Below the pieces are notes generated by a model. It was not told where the DNA came from. It made no database searches and worked only from the letters and a program-made list of their open reading frames with translations. Positions 26,098 through 35,397 of a stretch of 64,000 nucleotides of DNA are shown one piece after another; position 1 is the stretch's first letter; every line of letters begins with the position of its first letter. The DNA lies in the NCBI GenBank assembly GCA_024642725.1, contig JAHEAO010000009.1, positions 1 to 64,000 on the forward strand. Direction: 5' to 3'. Made by a program: the position numbers and the translations under genes. This stretch comes from Paracoccaceae bacterium. Its GTDB lineage: Bacteria > Pseudomonadota > Alphaproteobacteria > Rhodobacterales > Rhodobacteraceae.

Positions 26098-27360
26098 CTA
26101 CCCGGCGGTCGCGGATTCTTTCTTGCTGTCTGCATGGATCATCAGCGGAGCGGTCCCGGCGGTCACTGCCTCTTCGTTGACAACGACTTCTTCGACGCTC
26201 GACATTCCGGGCAGATCGAACATCGTATCAAGCAGGATGTCTTCCATGATCGACCGCAATCCGCGGGCGCCGGTCTTGCGAATGATCGCACGCTTGGCAA
26301 TCGCGATCAGCGCATCCTCGGTGAATGACAGCTCGACGTTTTCCAGTTCGAACAGGCGCTGGTATTGCTTGACCAGTGCGTTCTTGGGCTTGGTCAGGAT
26401 CGTGACAAGCGCAGCCTCATCAAGGTCTTCCAGGGTCGCAATCACCGGCAGACGTCCAACGAATTCCGGGATCAGCCCGAATTTCAGCAGGTCTTCCGGT
26501 TCAAGCTCGGTGAACAACTCTCCGACGCCACGGCTGTCGTTATCCTTGACGTCCGCGCCAAAGCCCATGGCGCTGCCCTTGCCGCGCTGCGCAATGATCT
26601 TTTCCAGACCCGAGAACGCCCCGCCGCAGATGAACAGGATGTTGGTCGTGTCGACCTGCAGGAATTCCTGCTGCGGATGCTTCCGCCCCCCCTGCGGCGG
26701 CACCGAAGCGACGGTGCCCTCCATGATCTTCAAAAGCGCCTGCTGCACGCCCTCGCCCGATACGTCACGGGTGATCGACGGGTTGTCGGACTTGCGGGTA
26801 ATCTTGTCGACCTCATCGATGTAGACGATGCCGCGCTGCGCGCGTTCGACATTGTATTCCGACGCCTGCAAGAGCTTCAGGATGATGTTTTCGACATCCT
26901 CACCGACATAGCCCGCTTCGGTCAGCGTCGTTGCATCGGCCATGGTGAAGGGCACATCAAGGATTCGCGCCAATGTCTGCGCCAGCAGCGTCTTGCCGCA
27001 ACCCGTCGGCCCGATCAGCAGAATATTCGACTTGGCAAGTTCGATATCATTCGTCTTGGCGACATGGTTCAGGCGCTTGTAATGGTTATGAACCGCGACA
27101 GAGAGCACCTTTTTCGCATGCGCTTGACCGATGACATAGTCGTCCAGCACATCGCAGATGTCCTTCGGTGTCGGAACGCCATCTGCGGATTTCAGCCCCG
27201 CGGATTTGGTTTCCTCACGAATGATATCCATGCAAAGCTCGACGCATTCGTCGCAGATAAACACGGTCGGGCCAGCGATAAGCTTGCGCACTTCATGCTG
27301 ACTCTTACCGCAGAAAGAGCAGTAGAGCGTGTTCTTGCTGTCGCTGGAGTTGTTTGCCAT
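26098..27360 (-). CDS. clpX: ATP-dependent Clp protease ATP-binding subunit ClpX
   Basis: AAA+ unfoldase of 420 residues that feeds proteins to ClpP. The N-terminal zinc-binding domain has CSFCGKS and CDECVELC, Walker A is GPTGCGKT, the pore loop is GYVGED, Walker B is [10 protein letters not shown], and the sensor/arginine-finger region [13 protein letters not shown] is present. The C-terminal small domain ends with [21 protein letters not shown]. The length is normal. clpP lies upstream on the same strand with a 145-bp gap that may hold a separate clpX promoter. Confidence 0.97.
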   Translation of the reverse strand: MANNSSDSKNTLYCSFCGKSQHEVRKLIAGPTVFICDECVELCMDIIREETKSAGLKSADGVPTPKDICDVLDDYVIGQAHAKKVLSVAVHNHYKRLNHVAKTNDIELAKSNILLIGPTGCGKTLLAQTLARILDVPFTMADATTLTEAGYVGEDVENIILKLLQASEYNVERAQRGIVYIDEVDKITRKSDNPSITRDVSGEGVQQALLKIMEGTVASVPPQGGRKHPQQEFLQVDTTNILFICGGAFSGLEKIIAQRGKGSAMGFGADVKDNDSRGVGELFTELEPEDLLKFGLIPEFVGRLPVIATLEDLDEAALVTILTKPKNALVKQYQRLFELENVELSFTEDALIAIAKRAIIRKTGARGLRSIMEDILLDTMFDLPGMSSVEEVVVNEEAVTAGTAPLMIHADSKKESATAG

Positions 27361-27429
27361 CGCATTCCCTTACGGCCAATCGCCTGGTCAACAGGCCGCA
27401 CCGGCCCGGTTGGTCTGCCCCTGACGATA

Positions 27430-27458
27430 AGTCTAGGGCAGCCGATTCATGTTCACAA
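27430..27458 (-). promoter_or_regulatory. Candidate promoter for clpX
   Basis: On the minus strand TTGTGA and TAGACT are spaced by 17 bases, each matching the sigma-70 consensus at 4 of 6 positions. They lie about 70 bases upstream of the clpX start. A short hairpin (GTGGCG/CGCCAC, 27476-27491) between this and the clpP stop may cut read-through from clpP. Confidence 0.35.
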
Positions 27459-27505
27459 CGCCAAAATGGTCCCCTGTGGCGCGTTCGCCACGAACCGCTT
27501 CAACC

Positions 27506-28138
27506 TTACTTCTCTGCCGGTTTGACCTTGTCGCGGCTGTCAACAATCTCGTCGATCAGACCCCATTCCTTCGCTGCGGCCGGGTCCATGAAATTGTCAC
27601 GCTCCAGTGCCGATTCCACCGTCTTCAGCTTCTGTCCGGTATGGCTCACGTAAATCTGGTTCAGCCGATCCTTCAGCTTCTGGGTCTCCTGGGCATGGAT
27701 CATGATGTCCGTCGCCTGACCCTGATAGCCGCCCGACGGCTGGTGAACCATGATCCGGCTGTTGGGCAAAGAGAACCGCATCCCCGGTTCGCCCGCCGCC
27801 AGCAGCAGCGAACCCATCGAGGCCGCCTGCCCGATGCAGACCGTCGAAACCTTCGGCTTGATATATTGCATCGTGTCGTAGATCGACAGGCCGGAGGTCA
27901 CGACACCGCCCGGGCTGTTGATGTACATCGCGATTTCCTTGTTGGGATTTTCCGCCTCAAGGAACAGAAGCTGCGCCACGATCACGGTGGCCATCTCATC
28001 ATGGACCGGGCCCGAGACGAAGATGATCCGTTCTTTCAGAAGGCGCGAAAAGATGTCGTATCGAATCGACCCGCGCGAGGTGGTCTCTTCAACCGTCGGA
28101 ATAATGAAGCCCTGAAGGGCTGATACTGGGTCTCTCAT
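27506..28138 (-). CDS. clpP: ATP-dependent Clp protease proteolytic subunit ClpP
   Basis: Serine protease of 210 residues that forms the double-ring chamber used with ClpX (and ClpA). The catalytic triad is readable: Ser107 in IGQAASMGS, His132 in MVHQPSGG and Asp181 in ERDNFMDP, with the same spacing as E. coli ClpP. The N-terminal part before [10 protein letters not shown] would be processed. Co-oriented with clpX, as in most Proteobacteria. Confidence 0.97.
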   Translation of the reverse strand: MRDPVSALQGFIIPTVEETTSRGSIRYDIFSRLLKERIIFVSGPVHDEMATVIVAQLLFLEAENPNKEIAMYINSPGGVVTSGLSIYDTMQYIKPKVSTVCIGQAASMGSLLLAAGEPGMRFSLPNSRIMVHQPSGGYQGQATDIMIHAQETQKLKDRLNQIYVSHTGQKLKTVESALERDNFMDPAAAKEWGLIDEIVDSRDKVKPAEK

Positions 28139-28175
28139 GTCCGTGCCTCACGCTGCTGGGTGGTAGGTTTGCCGC

Positions 28176-28195
28176 AAAACTCTTTCGAGAGTCTT
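28176..28195 (-). terminator. Candidate terminator after the semialdehyde dehydrogenase gene
   Basis: On the minus strand an 8-bp stem (one G-T pair) with a CGAA tetraloop ends in TTTT, 73 bases past the stop of the dehydrogenase gene and 38 bases before clpP. It would separate the sugar-acid genes from clpP. Confidence 0.55.
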
Positions 28196-28267
28196 AGTAT
28201 TGCGTCCCGGGGGCTGCAAGGGCAGGTCGCGATCCGCGTCCCTGCCCCAACGGCACGGCGCCCGTCC

Positions 28268-29794
28268 TCAGACCAGATCGTCGGGCAGAATACCGTCCGG
28301 CATGTTCTGATAGCAGACCGGGCGCAGAAAGCGGCGGATCGACAAAGTGCCCACGCTGGTCGCGCCGAAATTGGTCGAGGCCGGATAGGGCCCGCCATGC
28401 ACCATCGCATCCGCGACCTCGACGCCCGTGGGAAAGCCGTTCGCCAGCACCCGGCCGGCCTTGCGTTCCAGAACCGGCATCAACTGGCGCGCCAGCGCCG
28501 TGTCGCCCTTGTCCAGATGCAGGGTGCAGGTCAGCTGCCCCTGCAGGGACCGGGCAATCCTCTGCATCTCCTCGGCATCCGACACACGCACGATCAGCCC
28601 CAAAGGCCCGAATACCTCTTCGCCCAACTCGTGATTGTCCAGCCAGTTTTTTCCCGTTGTTTCATATAGATACGGCGTGGCGTTGCGAAGGTTGCAAACG
28701 CTCGTCAGAACCTCTTGCACGCCTTTCGATCCGGCCACCCGATCACGACCCTTGCGGTAGGCCTCGGCGATTCCATCGGTCAGCATCACCTGCGAACCGA
28801 TACCTGCAACCGCCCCCTTGGCCGCCGCGACGAAAGCATCGGCATCGGGACCGTCGATCAGCACCGCGATCCCTGGATTGGTGCAGAACTGCCCTGCCCC
28901 CATCGTCAGCGATCCGGACCAACCCTTGGCAATCTCGCCACCGCGCGCCTGAAGCGCGCCCGGCAGAAGGAACATCGGATTGACGCTGCCCAGTTCACCA
29001 AAGAACGGAATCGGCTCAGGCCGTGCGGCGCACAGATCGAACAGCGCCCGGCCGCCTCCAAGCGACCCGGTGAAACCAACCGCCTTGATCAGCGGATGCT
29101 GCACAAGCGTCGTCCCGGTCGCCCGCGTGCCCCCCTGAATCAACGAAAAGACACCGGCCGGCATACCGCACGACCTTATCGCCGCCAGAATCGCCTCGGC
29201 GACGATCTCGCCGGTGCCGGGATGCGCCGAATGGCCCTTGACGACCACCGGGCAACCAGCGGCCAGTGCCGCCGCCGTGTCTCCTCCGGCCGTCGAAAAA
29301 GCCAGCGGAAAGTTGGAAGCGCCGAATACCGCCACCGGCCCGATCGGACGCTGCATCAGCTTCAGATCCGGTCGCGGCAACGGCTGGCGGTCCGGCAAGG
29401 CTTCATCATGCCGCCGGTCCAGATAGTCGCCCTTCAGGATATGGCTCGCAAACAGCCGCAGCTGTCCCGTGGTGCGCCCCCGCTCCCCCTGCAATCGGGC
29501 CTCCGGCAGCCCCGTTTCCGCACAGCCGATCTCGGTGATCGCCGCCGCCCGCGCCTCGATCTCGTCGGCGATGGCGTTCAGGAAAGCGGCCCTTTCAGCG
29601 CGCGAGGAATAGCCGTAGCTCCAGAAGGCCTGTTCAGCCGCCTCCACCGCCGCGTTGACATGCTCTGGCGTGCCGACGGAAAACTCATGGGCTCCGCCAT
29701 GTGCAGGCTCATTTGCAAACCGCGCCTCACCCGCGACCCATTCCCCGGCGATCAAATGCTTTCCGTGGGGTGTGAATACTGATTTATCCAACAT
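28268..29794 (-). CDS. 2,5-dioxovalerate (alpha-ketoglutarate semialdehyde) dehydrogenase-type ALDH
   Basis: Aldehyde dehydrogenase of 508 residues in the group that oxidises alpha-ketoglutarate semialdehyde to 2-oxoglutarate with NAD(P). Catalytic Cys lies in MGAGQFCTNPG, the general-base Glu in FFGELGSVNPMF, and the cofactor region in VKGHSAHPGTGEIV and GFTGSLGGGRALFD. The N-terminal LIAGEWVAG and long C-terminal part fit this group. The sugar-acid dehydratase gene upstream supports a role at the end of an oxidative pentose (Weimberg-type), or possibly hydroxyproline or glucarate, pathway. The exact aldehyde is inferred. Confidence 0.85.
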   Translation of the reverse strand: MLDKSVFTPHGKHLIAGEWVAGEARFANEPAHGGAHEFSVGTPEHVNAAVEAAEQAFWSYGYSSRAERAAFLNAIADEIEARAAAITEIGCAETGLPEARLQGERGRTTGQLRLFASHILKGDYLDRRHDEALPDRQPLPRPDLKLMQRPIGPVAVFGASNFPLAFSTAGGDTAAALAAGCPVVVKGHSAHPGTGEIVAEAILAAIRSCGMPAGVFSLIQGGTRATGTTLVQHPLIKAVGFTGSLGGGRALFDLCAARPEPIPFFGELGSVNPMFLLPGALQARGGEIAKGWSGSLTMGAGQFCTNPGIAVLIDGPDADAFVAAAKGAVAGIGSQVMLTDGIAEAYRKGRDRVAGSKGVQEVLTSVCNLRNATPYLYETTGKNWLDNHELGEEVFGPLGLIVRVSDAEEMQRIARSLQGQLTCTLHLDKGDTALARQLMPVLERKAGRVLANGFPTGVEVADAMVHGGPYPASTNFGATSVGTLSIRRFLRPVCYQNMPDGILPDDLV

Positions 29795-29883
29795 TGTCCG
29801 ATCCTCTGTCTCATGGCCCCAAGGGCCCGGTTTTCCTTCGCGTCCGCCGCTGCGGACATTTCGACACGACCTTCGGCATCATT

Positions 29884-29913
29884 CGTCCCAAATATCCCCG
29901 CCGGAGGCATTAC
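29884..29913. repeat. Intergenic repeat copy B
   Basis: CGTCCCAAATATCCCCGCCGGAGGCATTAC matches copy D at 39148 almost base for base. It lies in the 159-bp gap between the dehydratase and dehydrogenase genes and is followed by AT-rich sequence (TTATTTATTTCATGAC). Confidence 0.7.
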
Positions 29914-29953
29914 TTATTTATTTCATGACTTTACGATCCATCTCTCATCTTTT

Positions 29954-31708
29954 CTAGAAGATCACCGGTTCCGAAACCGGCGCGCCGTAATCCGTCCTCA
30001 GGAAATCGAAATCGCACCCCTTGTCGGCCTGCTCGATATGAGAAGAAAACATCTGGCCATACCCCCGCTCGTAGATCGGCGCCGGCGCAACCCAGGCTGC
30101 GCGGCGCTCTGCCAACTCCGCCTCTGGCACACGCATGTTCAGACTGCGGTTCGGCACGTCGATTTCAACGATATCGCCGGTCCTGAGCAACGCCAGCGGC
30201 CCGCCGACGAAGCTTTCCGGCGCGACATGCAGAACGCAGGCGCCGAACGCCGTGCCCGACATCCGCGCGTCCGACAGCCGCAGCATGTCGCGCTGGCCCA
30301 GCTTGAGCAGCGCCTTGGGCATCGGGATCATGCCCCATTCCGGCATTCCCGGCCCGCCCTGCGGCCCGGCATTGCGCAGGACGAGCACGGTGTCAGGCGT
30401 CATCGGATAGTCGGGGTCGTCAATGATGGCCTTGAGTTCGGGATAGCTGTCGGCCACCAGTGCGGGGCCGGCATGGACATGGAACCTCGGGTCGCAGGCC
30501 GCAGGTTTGATCACCGCACCGTCAGGCGCCAGATTGCCCTTGAGAACCGCCAGCGACCCCTCGTGGTAAACCGGACGTGAAAGTGGCCGTATAACATCTT
30601 CATTGTAAACGGTGATCTGCTCCAGACCCTCGCCAATCCCGACCCCCGCCACGGTCAGTGCTGCCCCGTCCAGCCGGTCTCCCAACTGCTTCATCAGCGC
30701 GCGCAGGCCGCCTGCGTAGAAGAAATCCTCCATCAGGTAGTCCTTGCCCGACGGCCGCACATTGGCCAGAACCGGGGTCACGCGCCCGATCCGGTCGAGG
30801 TCTTCCAGTTCCAATGGCACGCCCGCCCGCCGCGCCATTGCGATCAGGTGAATGATGGCATTAGTCGAACAGCCCGTCGCCATCGCCACCGTAACGGCAT
30901 TCCTGACCGCGCTCGGGGTGATGATCCGGTCCGGGGTCAGGTCCTCCCAGACCATATCCACGATGCGTCGCCCGCAGGCCGCCGACATCCGCTGATGCCC
31001 ACTGTCCGCCGCCGGGATCGAGGACGCCCCCGGCAGGCACAGCCCCATCGCCTCGGCGATCGCGGTCATGGTGCTTGCGGTGCCCATCGTCATGCAATGG
31101 CCGTAGCTGCGCGCGATACCGGCTTCGATACCGAACCATTCCTTGGCGTCGATCGTGCCGGCGCGCCGCTCGTCCCAGTACTTGAACGCATCCGTTCCAG
31201 ATCCAAGTGTCCGCCCGGCATAATTGCCACGCAGCATCGGGCCGGCGGGCAGGTAGATGAACGGCAGCCCGGCACTCACGGCCCCCATCACCAGCGCCGG
31301 CGTGGTCTTGTCGCAGCCTCCCATCAAGACCGCGCCGTCCACCGGATGGCTGCGCAGCAGTTCCTCGACCTCCATCGCCAGCATGTTGCGGTAGAGCATG
31401 GTCGTCGGCTTGACGAACATCTCGGCCAGCGACATCGCCGGCAGTTCCAGCGGCAGCCCTCCGGCCTGCAGAATGCCCCGCTTCACCCAGTCGGCGCGCT
31501 CGCGCAGATGAACGTGGCAGGGATTGATCTCTGACCATGTGTTGATGATCGCGATCGCGGGGCGCCCGTCCCAGTCCTGGTTGTCATACCCCATCTGAAC
31601 GAACCGCGACCGGTGCCCGAAGGACCGGAAATCATCCGGCGCAAACCAGCGGGCCGACCGAAGATCGGCATAGGCCTTGCGTCGCTTTGCCGAATGATCA
31701 GAACTCAC
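29954..31708 (-). CDS. IlvD/Edd-family sugar-acid dehydratase (L-arabinonate dehydratase-like)
   Basis: Fe-S dehydratase of 584 residues that removes water from an aldonic acid to give a 2-keto-3-deoxy acid. Cluster cysteines are visible in LMGGCDKTTPALVMG and SYGHCMTMGTAST, with further family motifs RIVDMVWEDLTPDRIITP and RMSGTAFGACVLH. The start GGARWFAPDD-like region (SARWFAPDDFRSFGHRSRF) is typical of pentonate dehydratases rather than IlvD. With the adjacent semialdehyde dehydrogenase it fits L-arabinose or D-xylose oxidation. No sugar dehydrogenase or second dehydratase is in the window. Confidence 0.86.
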   Translation of the reverse strand: MSSDHSAKRRKAYADLRSARWFAPDDFRSFGHRSRFVQMGYDNQDWDGRPAIAIINTWSEINPCHVHLRERADWVKRGILQAGGLPLELPAMSLAEMFVKPTTMLYRNMLAMEVEELLRSHPVDGAVLMGGCDKTTPALVMGAVSAGLPFIYLPAGPMLRGNYAGRTLGSGTDAFKYWDERRAGTIDAKEWFGIEAGIARSYGHCMTMGTASTMTAIAEAMGLCLPGASSIPAADSGHQRMSAACGRRIVDMVWEDLTPDRIITPSAVRNAVTVAMATGCSTNAIIHLIAMARRAGVPLELEDLDRIGRVTPVLANVRPSGKDYLMEDFFYAGGLRALMKQLGDRLDGAALTVAGVGIGEGLEQITVYNEDVIRPLSRPVYHEGSLAVLKGNLAPDGAVIKPAACDPRFHVHAGPALVADSYPELKAIIDDPDYPMTPDTVLVLRNAGPQGGPGMPEWGMIPMPKALLKLGQRDMLRLSDARMSGTAFGACVLHVAPESFVGGPLALLRTGDIVEIDVPNRSLNMRVPEAELAERRAAWVAPAPIYERGYGQMFSSHIEQADKGCDFDFLRTDYGAPVSEPVIF

Positions 31709-31755
31709 GCCCGCCCCCAGTTCCGTCCCCGAAGCGGGGTCGGCATTCGCGGTAT

Positions 31756-31769
31756 TTGGTATACCGAAG
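31756..31769. promoter_or_regulatory. GntR-type operator candidate upstream of the dehydratase gene
   Basis: TTTGGTATACCGAA contains the perfect palindrome GGTATACC and resembles the TTGGTATACCAA sites bound by UxuR/ExuR-type GntR repressors of sugar-acid genes. It lies 48 bases upstream of the dehydratase start. No GntR gene is beside it. Confidence 0.5.
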
Positions 31770-31791
31770 CCGCGCGACTTTCAATCCGCGA

Positions 31792-32856
31792 TCACTTCAC
31801 GATGAGATCCGAGGCGTCCTCGCATTTGGCGCGGTTGTAGCTAATGGACGACCACAACGCGATGCCGATCAAGGCGGCGCCGATCAGACCGGTCACCATT
31901 TCGGGAATGACCCACATGGTCTGGGCGAACATGATCACCGACAGGGCAAGTATCGAATAGAACGCGCCATGTTCCAGATACCTGAACTCGGCCAGCGTCT
32001 TTTTCTCCACGATCATGATCGTCATCGACCGCACATACATCGCGCCGATACCCAGACCGATGGCAATCAGAAAAAGGTTCTGCGTCAGGGCAAAGGCACC
32101 GATCACCCCGTCAAACGAAAAGCTCGCGTCAAGGACCTCAAGATAAAGAAACGCTCCCAGCCCCCCCATCCGGGTCACTCGCGACGCCTCGTCCTGACGA
32201 TCCAGAAGCCGCCCGATGATCTCGACCAGGGTGAAAACCACCAGTCCGAACAGTGCCGAGAACAGGAATTCGGCGACAACCGCGTCCGGGATCATGGTGG
32301 CAAACCCCAGAACGACCACCAGAACCAGAGTGATCTGCAACCCCCTGATATTCGCCAGTTGTCGCAGCCGGCACTCCAGGATCCGGATCCAGTCAACTTC
32401 CTTGGCCTCGTCAATGAAATAGGTCAGCGCCACCATCATCAGGAAAGCGCCACCGAAAGCGCCGATGCTGACATCCGCGCCTTCCATGATCTCTGCATAT
32501 TCCTGCGGATGGCTTGCCGCCAGTTTCAGCGTCGCCCAGGGGCCGAGATGCGCCGCGAAGGCAACCACAGCCAGCGGAAAGATGATCCGCATGCCGAAGA
32601 CCGCGATGATGATACCCCATGTCAGGAACCGCCGCTGCCAGACCGGATCCATCTGCTGCAGCTTGTTGGCATTGACGATGGCATTGTCGAAGGACAGGGA
32701 GATTTCCAGAACCGCCAGAACCGCGCCAGTCAACAGAAAGGAAAGTGCGCCGCCCAAGGCGCTGGTGTAGTACCAGCCCAAGACAAAACTCAGAACCAAG
32801 CCCACCACGGTTACGAAGATCGGCCACTTCAGGTATCGGACCGTCGTATCGAGCAT
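31792..32856 (-). CDS. DUF475 (TerC-like) integral membrane protein
   Basis: Polytopic inner-membrane protein of 354 residues with about nine hydrophobic segments. The TerC/DUF475 signature is present twice: LEISLSFDNAIVNANKLQQM near residue 50 and LEVLDASFSFDGVIGAFAL near residue 225, each with the acidic residues thought to bind a metal ion in the family. TerC-like proteins are linked to metal loading or export, but no substrate can be read here. The gene stands alone, 83 bases from the dehydratase gene. Confidence 0.85.
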   Translation of the reverse strand: MLDTTVRYLKWPIFVTVVGLVLSFVLGWYYTSALGGALSFLLTGAVLAVLEISLSFDNAIVNANKLQQMDPVWQRRFLTWGIIIAVFGMRIIFPLAVVAFAAHLGPWATLKLAASHPQEYAEIMEGADVSIGAFGGAFLMMVALTYFIDEAKEVDWIRILECRLRQLANIRGLQITLVLVVVLGFATMIPDAVVAEFLFSALFGLVVFTLVEIIGRLLDRQDEASRVTRMGGLGAFLYLEVLDASFSFDGVIGAFALTQNLFLIAIGLGIGAMYVRSMTIMIVEKKTLAEFRYLEHGAFYSILALSVIMFAQTMWVIPEMVTGLIGAALIGIALWSSISYNRAKCEDASDLIVK

Positions 32857-33063
32857 GAAGAAAAATCCTGTGGCGGAAGCCTGTCCAGATTTAGACCCGC
32901 CGGCACCGGGCTACAAGCTGCGTGCCCGGTTATTTTTGCAAAGGGCCGGCGTCTGCGGGGAAACGGCCCCCCTTTCCGGCTGCAAACGGCCCATCCGCCA
33001 TCCAGCGCCATCGGGCTTGACACCGATCAATCGTCCGGCTTGCTGTTCTGATAGGCTGAGACA

Positions 33064-33618
33064 ATGGCAAAACACCTTCATCTCGCCAGCATCGCTCTTG
33101 CGCTGATGGCCGCGCAACCCGCGACACCACATATTCTCGCCGAATCCCTGCCAGTGAAAAAGGGCGCGACCCCGGTGGAACTGCGTCCCGACCGAACCTT
33201 CCGCACCACCGAACTCGTCGCCGAGCTGCTCGACTGGATCGTGGCTTCGACCGACTACGCCCCGGCCCTGCCGCCCCCAGAGATCGTTTTCTGCGAGACC
33301 GGCGATTGCATCCCCTATGAAACCGGGACCGTCATCGTCGGAGAGACACTGAATGGCGCCTACGACAGGCACAACGCACGGATCGTGCTGATCCGGCCCT
33401 GGGATGTGACCGATACGCGCGACCAGTCGATCCTGCTGCACGAACTCGTTCACCATGTCCAACTCGGCAATCGGGACTTCGACTGCCTTGCCGCAACAGA
33501 ACTCGAAGCCTATCGGCTTCAGGATGCCTATCTCTCACAGCACGGCATCGCCTCGGGCTTCGACTGGTCTCAGATCAACCTGCTGTCAAGCTGCCCGCCT
33601 GCAGCGCACTCGCGTTGA
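33064..33618 (+). CDS. Exported protein with a HExxH zinc-site motif (DUF6647-like)
   Basis: A 184-residue protein with a probable signal peptide (MAKHLHLASIALALMAAQPATPH). Around residues 124-133 it has LLHELVHHVQ, the HExxH zinc-binding and catalytic motif of metalloproteases, with His126, Glu127 and His130. A downstream Glu in AATELEAYRLQ could be the third ligand. Four cysteines (77, 82, 141, 177) could form two disulfides in the periplasm. The arrangement resembles small minimal gluzincin-like domains. Protease activity is inferred from the motif only. Confidence 0.75.
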   Translation: MAKHLHLASIALALMAAQPATPHILAESLPVKKGATPVELRPDRTFRTTELVAELLDWIVASTDYAPALPPPEIVFCETGDCIPYETGTVIVGETLNGAYDRHNARIVLIRPWDVTDTRDQSILLHELVHHVQLGNRDFDCLAATELEAYRLQDAYLSQHGIASGFDWSQINLLSSCPPAAHSR

Positions 33619-33639
33619 AGACAGGCCCGCTGCTGTCCC

Positions 33640-33978
33640 TCAGGCCGTGTCGGACCCTTTCGAGAACAGGTCATTTCCCATCTCGATCAGCTTGCCGCTC
33701 TCGGCGGCATATTGATCCAAGGCATCGCGCAGGAACCGGGTCTGAATGCCCTGGACCTCGGTGATGTCCTTGGCATGCAGAATCTCGTGCTGGGTCTTGA
33801 CGTCCTCCTTGATCCGGTCCGCGACGAAGCGCATCACCTCGCCACTCATATCGCCAAGACCGGTGATCCACCCGGTTCCCATCCAGGCCATCGGCCCGAA
33901 CCCGGCTTTCTGCCATTCGGCAAAGGCCGCAGCCGCGGATTGCATCGGATCTTCAGTCGTTTTCGATTTCTCGGTCAT
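33640..33978 (-). CDS. Phasin-family protein
   Basis: A 112-residue, fully soluble, helical protein with the phasin-like middle part MRFVADRIKEDVKTQHEIL and VQGIQTRFLRDALDQYAAE. Phasins coat polyhydroxyalkanoate granules. The short length and the aromatic stretch (GFGPMAWMGTGW) are usual for the alphaproteobacterial group. No PHA synthase is nearby. It is convergent with the HExxH protein gene. Confidence 0.78.
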   Translation of the reverse strand: MTEKSKTTEDPMQSAAAAFAEWQKAGFGPMAWMGTGWITGLGDMSGEVMRFVADRIKEDVKTQHEILHAKDITEVQGIQTRFLRDALDQYAAESGKLIEMGNDLFSKGSDTA

Positions 33979-34064
33979 ATCCTTGGGCCCCCTTGGATTG
34001 GTGAAATAACTTGAAAATTATACACCGGGGCGACGAACAGCGCCTTGATATGACGCAAGGCAAA

Positions 34065-34094
34065 GGGGCAGCGACGGATCTGCGTCACTGCCCC
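34065..34094 (-). terminator. Terminator of the tauABC operon
   Basis: A hairpin with outer 7-bp (34065-34071 with 34088-34094) and inner 4-bp arms lies 28 bases after the tauC stop. On the minus strand it is followed by TTTGCC. It is the likely end of the tauABC transcript. Confidence 0.7.
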
Positions 34095-34122
34095 CCGCAA
34101 GAGTACTGGCCGAAAACCCCGC

Positions 34123-35397
34123 TCAGCTGCGGCCCTTCCACGGCACCAGCCATTTCTCGGCAATGCGCATGAGGATATCGATGCCGTAACCGATCACTCC
34201 GATCAGCACGATCCCCATGATCACGATATCGGTCAGCTGGAACTTCGAGGCTGCGATGATCATCATCCCCGCGCCCTTCTGCGCGGCCACCAGTTCGGCG
34301 GCAACAACCGTGCCCCAGCACACCCCCATCGCCACCCGCGCGCCCGTGAAAATCTCGGGCAGCGAGTTCGGAATGATGACATGCCGCATGATCTGCCACT
34401 TCGAGGCGCCCAGCGAATAGGCCGCGTGAATCTTGGTGATATTGACCCCCGAAACACCGGCCCGCGCCGCGATCGTCATGATCCAGAGTGCGGCCAGGAA
34501 CAGCAGGATGATCTTGCCGGTCTCCCAGATTCCGAACCAGATGATCACCAGCGGGATCAGGGCCAGCGGCGGCACCGGGCGCATGAACTCGACAATCGGG
34601 TCGAACCAGCCGCGGAACCAGCCCGACAGCCCCATCGCATAGCCCAGCGGAATGCCCACAACCGACCCGGCGATGAAGCCCGCGAAGACCCGCATCAGCG
34701 ACGATCCCAGATGCTGGGCAAGGCTGAAGTTCTGGTATCCGTTCTTGGCAATCTCCCAGAACCGGTTCCAGACCGCCTCGGGCGACGGCATCCAGATCGG
34801 CTCCATCTGCAGGCCCTTCTTCGGGGTAAAATTCAACGTCCCCTTGTCGGTCATCGAAACCCTGCCATCGGCCACACTGACTTCGCCGCCCGGCAAGATC
34901 GGCTGTCCATCGACGGCGACAACCTGGTAGCCGTCGTCGTTGCCGCCCTCGTCATTGGACTGCACCTTGATCAATCCGCTGCGCCACGCGCCTACCTTTG
35001 CGCCAATGTCCTTGGCAAAGCCCTCACCGGGGGCAATCTCGGGCACCGTTGCCTGATCTTCGATCCGGTGCACCGTCACATAGGCGGTCGCGGCATCTTC
35101 CTGCCCGGCGGCATTCTTGGCGGTATAGGTGAAACTGGTGTCCCCGATGAACGGCCCCGGCACATGGAATGGCACCAGTTTGGAACCGGTGAATGCGCCC
35201 CAGATCAGAAAGATCGTCACGATCGACACGACCGAGGCGATCCGGTTCGGCGTCACAGCGCTTTCATCGCCAAAAGTGACCGTCTTGAGGCTGGTGAAGT
35301 CATGCTTGTCCTGCCGTCGCTGAACGAAGATTTTGACCGCCCATGCCGAAACGGCAAAGATCGCGATATAGACCAGAAGGATTACAAGACCCGTCAT
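34123..35397 (-). CDS. tauC: Taurine ABC transporter permease with a large periplasmic insert
   Basis: Inner-membrane permease, 424 residues from the ATG at 35397, which overlaps the tauB stop (ATGA). The C-terminal 250 residues are a normal TauC-type permease (SLMRVFAGFIAGSVVGIPLGYAMG; EAA-like loop IHAAYSLGASKWQIMRHVIIPNSLPEIF). The N-terminal half is unusual: one membrane segment, a basic loop, a second segment near residue 55, then about 110 residues of soluble sequence before the permease. The insert (GDTSFTYTAKNAAGQEDA, TAYVTV, SMTDKGTLNFTP) resembles a beta-sandwich, cadherin-like repeat. Taurine as ligand follows from the tpa/xsc context. Confidence 0.86.
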   Translation of the reverse strand: MTGLVILLVYIAIFAVSAWAVKIFVQRRQDKHDFTSLKTVTFGDESAVTPNRIASVVSIVTIFLIWGAFTGSKLVPFHVPGPFIGDTSFTYTAKNAAGQEDAATAYVTVHRIEDQATVPEIAPGEGFAKDIGAKVGAWRSGLIKVQSNDEGGNDDGYQVVAVDGQPILPGGEVSVADGRVSMTDKGTLNFTPKKGLQMEPIWMPSPEAVWNRFWEIAKNGYQNFSLAQHLGSSLMRVFAGFIAGSVVGIPLGYAMGLSGWFRGWFDPIVEFMRPVPPLALIPLVIIWFGIWETGKIILLFLAALWIMTIAARAGVSGVNITKIHAAYSLGASKWQIMRHVIIPNSLPEIFTGARVAMGVCWGTVVAAELVAAQKGAGMMIIAASKFQLTDIVIMGIVLIGVIGYGIDILMRIAEKWLVPWKGRS

